Part shown: one piece after another, positions 62,033-64,000 of the stretch
Numbering within the stretch: the first letter of the stretch is position 1
Layout: the number at the start of each line of letters is the position of its first letter
Source: Sodaliphilus sp050873765
Lineage (GTDB): Bacteria > Bacteroidota > Bacteroidia > Bacteroidales > Muribaculaceae
DNA length: 64,000 nt
Reading direction: 5' to 3'
Assembly (NCBI GenBank): GCA_050873765.1
Contig: JBNMJK010000002.1
Span: forward strand, 1-64,000
Notes under the pieces: model-generated
Databases searched by the model: none
Told to the model about the DNA's origin: nothing
Seen by the model: the letters and a program-made list of their open reading frames with translations, nothing else
Program-made: the position numbers and the translations under genes

Positions 62033-62863
62033 ATGATAATGATAAGAAAAACGATACCGCTCATTATTTGTAGCATATTTTCACTCGTTATGGTTATGGG
62101 TTGTGGAAATGGTGATGGAGCCACTTCTGCTAAGGACTCTACCACTTTTAACGCCAAAAAGGAAGCTGACACTTCATCTTTCAGGCGCACCAATGGCGAG
62201 GTGTGCAAGGTGAGTGTGAAAACAGACATCTCTATTCCCAGCACCTATAAAGGCAAGGCTGTGGATAAAAAGTTCGCCAAACTATTCGCTACAACTGCAC
62301 TTGAGGGTGGCGACTCTTTGGATATAGAGTCGGCTATCAAGCAGCTGGTGACCAACCGTCTGGCTGAAAATGTGTCGGGCGGCAGCGATGAGAGTGAGGA
62401 AGACGATGCTTTACCCACCTCAAACATTGAGATAGATGTAAGGGTGTATCCTGTGTTTAACCATAGTGGCATCTTGTCGATGTGCTTTGAGGAAACAGTG
62501 AAAAAAGATGCTGTGTCATCGGTTGCGCATAGTTATTATAATTACGATATGGATAAGTGCGCTTTGGTTGACATGAATGAGTTCGTTGATGGCTCCGTGA
62601 GCGAATTGTCGCAGATTCTGCAAAAGAAACTGATGGAGCAGAATAAAGTTGAAACCCCTGAAGACCTTAACAGCATCGGGTATTTCGACATTTATAATTT
62701 GTCGGCCACATCGAATTTTTATTTCACAGACAAAGGCATTGTGTGGAGCTATAAGCCTCAAGAACTTACTGTGGATGCCAATGTGGAGCCAACAATTATG
62801 GTGTCGTATTCCGACTTGGCTCCATTTGCGAAGGAGAACTCTATCATCAACACCCTTTTGTGA
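62033..62863 (+). CDS. DUF3298-type lipoprotein
   Basis: The 276-residue lipoprotein has a signal with MVMGCGNGDG (lipidated Cys near residue 24) and a C-terminal region like DUF3298/RsiV: AVSSVAHSYYNYDMDKCALV, LVDMNEFVDGSVSELSQILQ, FYFTDKGIVWSYKPQELTVD and MVSYSDLAPFAKENSII. In the Firmicute RsiV this fold binds lysozyme and controls a sigma factor, but here there is no sigma gene nearby. The second ATG (62039) could also be the start. It overlaps the rsmG region only by a non-coding stretch. Confidence 0.82.
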   Translation: MIMIRKTIPLIICSIFSLVMVMGCGNGDGATSAKDSTTFNAKKEADTSSFRRTNGEVCKVSVKTDISIPSTYKGKAVDKKFAKLFATTALEGGDSLDIESAIKQLVTNRLAENVSGGSDESEEDDALPTSNIEIDVRVYPVFNHSGILSMCFEETVKKDAVSSVAHSYYNYDMDKCALVDMNEFVDGSVSELSQILQKKLMEQNKVETPEDLNSIGYFDIYNLSATSNFYFTDKGIVWSYKPQELTVDANVEPTIMVSYSDLAPFAKENSIINTLL

Positions 62864-62871
62864 AAATCTTA

Positions 62872-63492
62872 ATGAAGACGATTTTAAAATATTTTCCTGA
62901 ATTAACAGAAAAACAACAGCAGCAGTTTCAACTTCTTGAAGAGCTTTATCCTGAATGGAACAGTAAAATCAACGTGATATCGCGCAAAGATATTGACAAT
63001 CTTGAAGTGAATCACCTGCTCCATTCGTTAGGCATTGTAAAGTTTGTGAAATTTCAGCCGGGCACCAAGGTCCTTGACCTGGGTACTGGTGGCGGATTCC
63101 CTGCCATACCTTTGGCAGTGTATTATCCTGAAGTTCAATTTCATCTTGTGGACAGGATAGGGAAAAAGCTGAAGGTGGCTCAAGATGTGGCCGAAAAAGC
63201 CGGATTGACCAATGTGACTGTGCAGCATGGCGATGTGAAAGAAGTGAAAGGAAAATATGATTTTGTGGTCAGTAGAGCTGTGATGGATATGGCTGATATT
63301 GTGCCGCTGGTGCGCCGTTTGATTTCATCGGATTTTTTTAATGCGGTGCCTAACGGATTGATTTGCCTTAAGGGTGGCGATTTGAGTAATGAGATCAGAA
63401 AGTTTAAAGATGCTGTGCTGGTTGATGAGCTGAAGAGCTACTTTTCAGAACCATTTTTTGAGACTAAAAAGGTGGTTTACCTGCCACTTTAA
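62872..63492 (+). CDS. rsmG: 16S rRNA (guanine-527-N7) methyltransferase
   Basis: The 206-residue enzyme has the SAM fold: VLDLGTGGGFPAIPLAVYYP near residue 67, FHLVDRIGKKLKVAQDVAEK, GLTNVTVQHGDVKEVKGKYD and FVVSRAVMDMADIVPLVRRL. The N-terminal SKINVISRKDIDNLEVNHLL is typical of RsmG (GidB). Loss of this methylation gives low-level streptomycin resistance in other bacteria. ATG 62872 chosen over a GTG 12 nt upstream that overlaps the stop codon of the lipoprotein. Confidence 0.94.
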   Translation: MKTILKYFPELTEKQQQQFQLLEELYPEWNSKINVISRKDIDNLEVNHLLHSLGIVKFVKFQPGTKVLDLGTGGGFPAIPLAVYYPEVQFHLVDRIGKKLKVAQDVAEKAGLTNVTVQHGDVKEVKGKYDFVVSRAVMDMADIVPLVRRLISSDFFNAVPNGLICLKGGDLSNEIRKFKDAVLVDELKSYFSEPFFETKKVVYLPL

Positions 63493-63509
63493 CTAATAAT
63501 GATAACGTG

Positions 63510-64000
63510 ATGAAAACCGCTGTCGTAACAACCCGCCTGTTTGGTGAAAACATTTACATTGTGTGGGACGAGGAGTCGCTTGATGCCGCTATCATTGATC
63601 CTGGCATGATGGACGCTGATGAGCGTGCGCATGTGGAAGATGTAGTGGCCACTCAGCATTTGAATGTGAAGTGTGTGCTTCTTACTCATTCGCATGTGGA
63701 TCATTGCTGCTCAGCACGATGGACCGCTGATAAGTATGGCGTGAAAGTGTTGGGTTCGGGTAAGGATAAAGCACTTGCTGGAAATTTGGAGATGCAGGCA
63801 AAAATGTTTCATTTGAGAATTACTCCACAGCCTCTTGTGATTGATAAGGAACTTAAGCAAGGCGATGAATTGGGCATCGGAAGTGTCTCAATCCATGTGC
63901 TGGAGACCCCTGGCCATACCGAAGGCGGCCTCGCTTATTATATTCCGCAAAGCTCTGTAGCGTTTGTGGGCGACACAATCTTTCAAAGAAGTGTGGGGCG
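63510..64000 (+). CDS. MBL-fold metallo-hydrolase, glyoxalase II-like (3' end outside window)
   Basis: The frame starts MKTAVVTTRLFGENIYIVWD and runs open to the last base (163 residues). Metal-binding motifs are HSHVDHCCSA near residue 67 (HxHxDH), LETPGHTEGGLAYY near 132 (His) and AFVGDTIFQRSVGR (Asp) at the break. This is the short glyoxalase II-like group of MBL hydrolases common in bacteria, which act on thioesters or similar; the substrate is unknown. It follows rsmG by 17 nt and is probably in its operon. Confidence 0.88.
   Translation, partial: MKTAVVTTRLFGENIYIVWDEESLDAAIIDPGMMDADERAHVEDVVATQHLNVKCVLLTHSHVDHCCSARWTADKYGVKVLGSGKDKALAGNLEMQAKMFHLRITPQPLVIDKELKQGDELGIGSVSIHVLETPGHTEGGLAYYIPQSSVAFVGDTIFQRSVG

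Overview
The window looks like chromosomal DNA of a gut-type Bacteroidales bacterium (Bacteroidota; Muribaculaceae or Prevotellaceae are my guess, the genus cannot be fixed from this sequence). Evidence: many promoters fit the Bacteroidota consensus TTTG / 19-21 nt / TAnnTTTG; several secreted proteins carry type IX secretion-like C-terminal tails; there are BspA-type leucine-rich repeat proteins, a Bacteroidetes-type RNA polymerase omega subunit, an RprX/RprY-like two-component pair, a Lys-type phosphoglycerate dehydrogenase and a peptidase M49. Most of the window is ordinary housekeeping and envelope DNA.

Layout. 1-6.1 kb: a tandemly duplicated two-gene cassette, each copy a small multi-pass membrane protein followed by a secreted BspA-type LRR protein. 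6.2-8.6 kb: MATE exporter and divergent AraC regulator. 8.6-14.5 kb (minus): metF/metH operon, DedA-like protein, CvfB-like S1 protein. 14.8-19.1 kb: serC-serA, then an exported flavodoxin and a Tat-exported aldo/keto reductase. 19.2-24.7 kb (minus): small lipoprotein, PIF1-like helicase with TPRs, FadL-like porin, Trp/Gly-rich secreted protein. 25.1-30 kb: gdhA, bamD-rpoZ, U32 peptidase family protein. 30.1-33 kb: large PKD surface protein. 33.4-40.1 kb: RND tripartite efflux operon with a divergent AraC regulator, bracketed by two direct copies of a roughly 255-nt element with inverted ends.

40.4-46.7 kb: ndk with a small membrane protein, acyltransferase, omega-amidase-like nitrilase, small hypothetical proteins and mutS2. 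47.3-49.5 kb: an AT-rich patch with a zinc-ribbon/LRR gene that looks frameshifted, and a secreted protein with two TonB C-terminal domains. 49.7-57.4 kb: a plus-strand run of lipoprotein, PhnP-like hydrolase, dxr, rseP, rlmI-like methyltransferase and dipeptidyl peptidase III. 57.8-64 kb: rprX-rprY, plsC, tRNA-Gln(CTG), rpsP, DUF3298 lipoprotein, rsmG and a partial metallo-hydrolase cut by the window end.

How the genes work together: metH/metF close the methyl branch of methionine synthesis; serC/serA make serine from 3-phosphoglycerate; gdhA assimilates ammonium; dxr feeds isoprenoid synthesis; two acyltransferases feed phospholipid synthesis; bamD, rseP, FadL and RprXY serve the envelope. 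The most unusual items are the duplicated membrane/LRR cassette, the inverted-end element sitting twice between convergent genes around the efflux operon, and the exported flavodoxin/reductase pair. I saw no complete insertion sequence, prophage, CRISPR array or rRNA.
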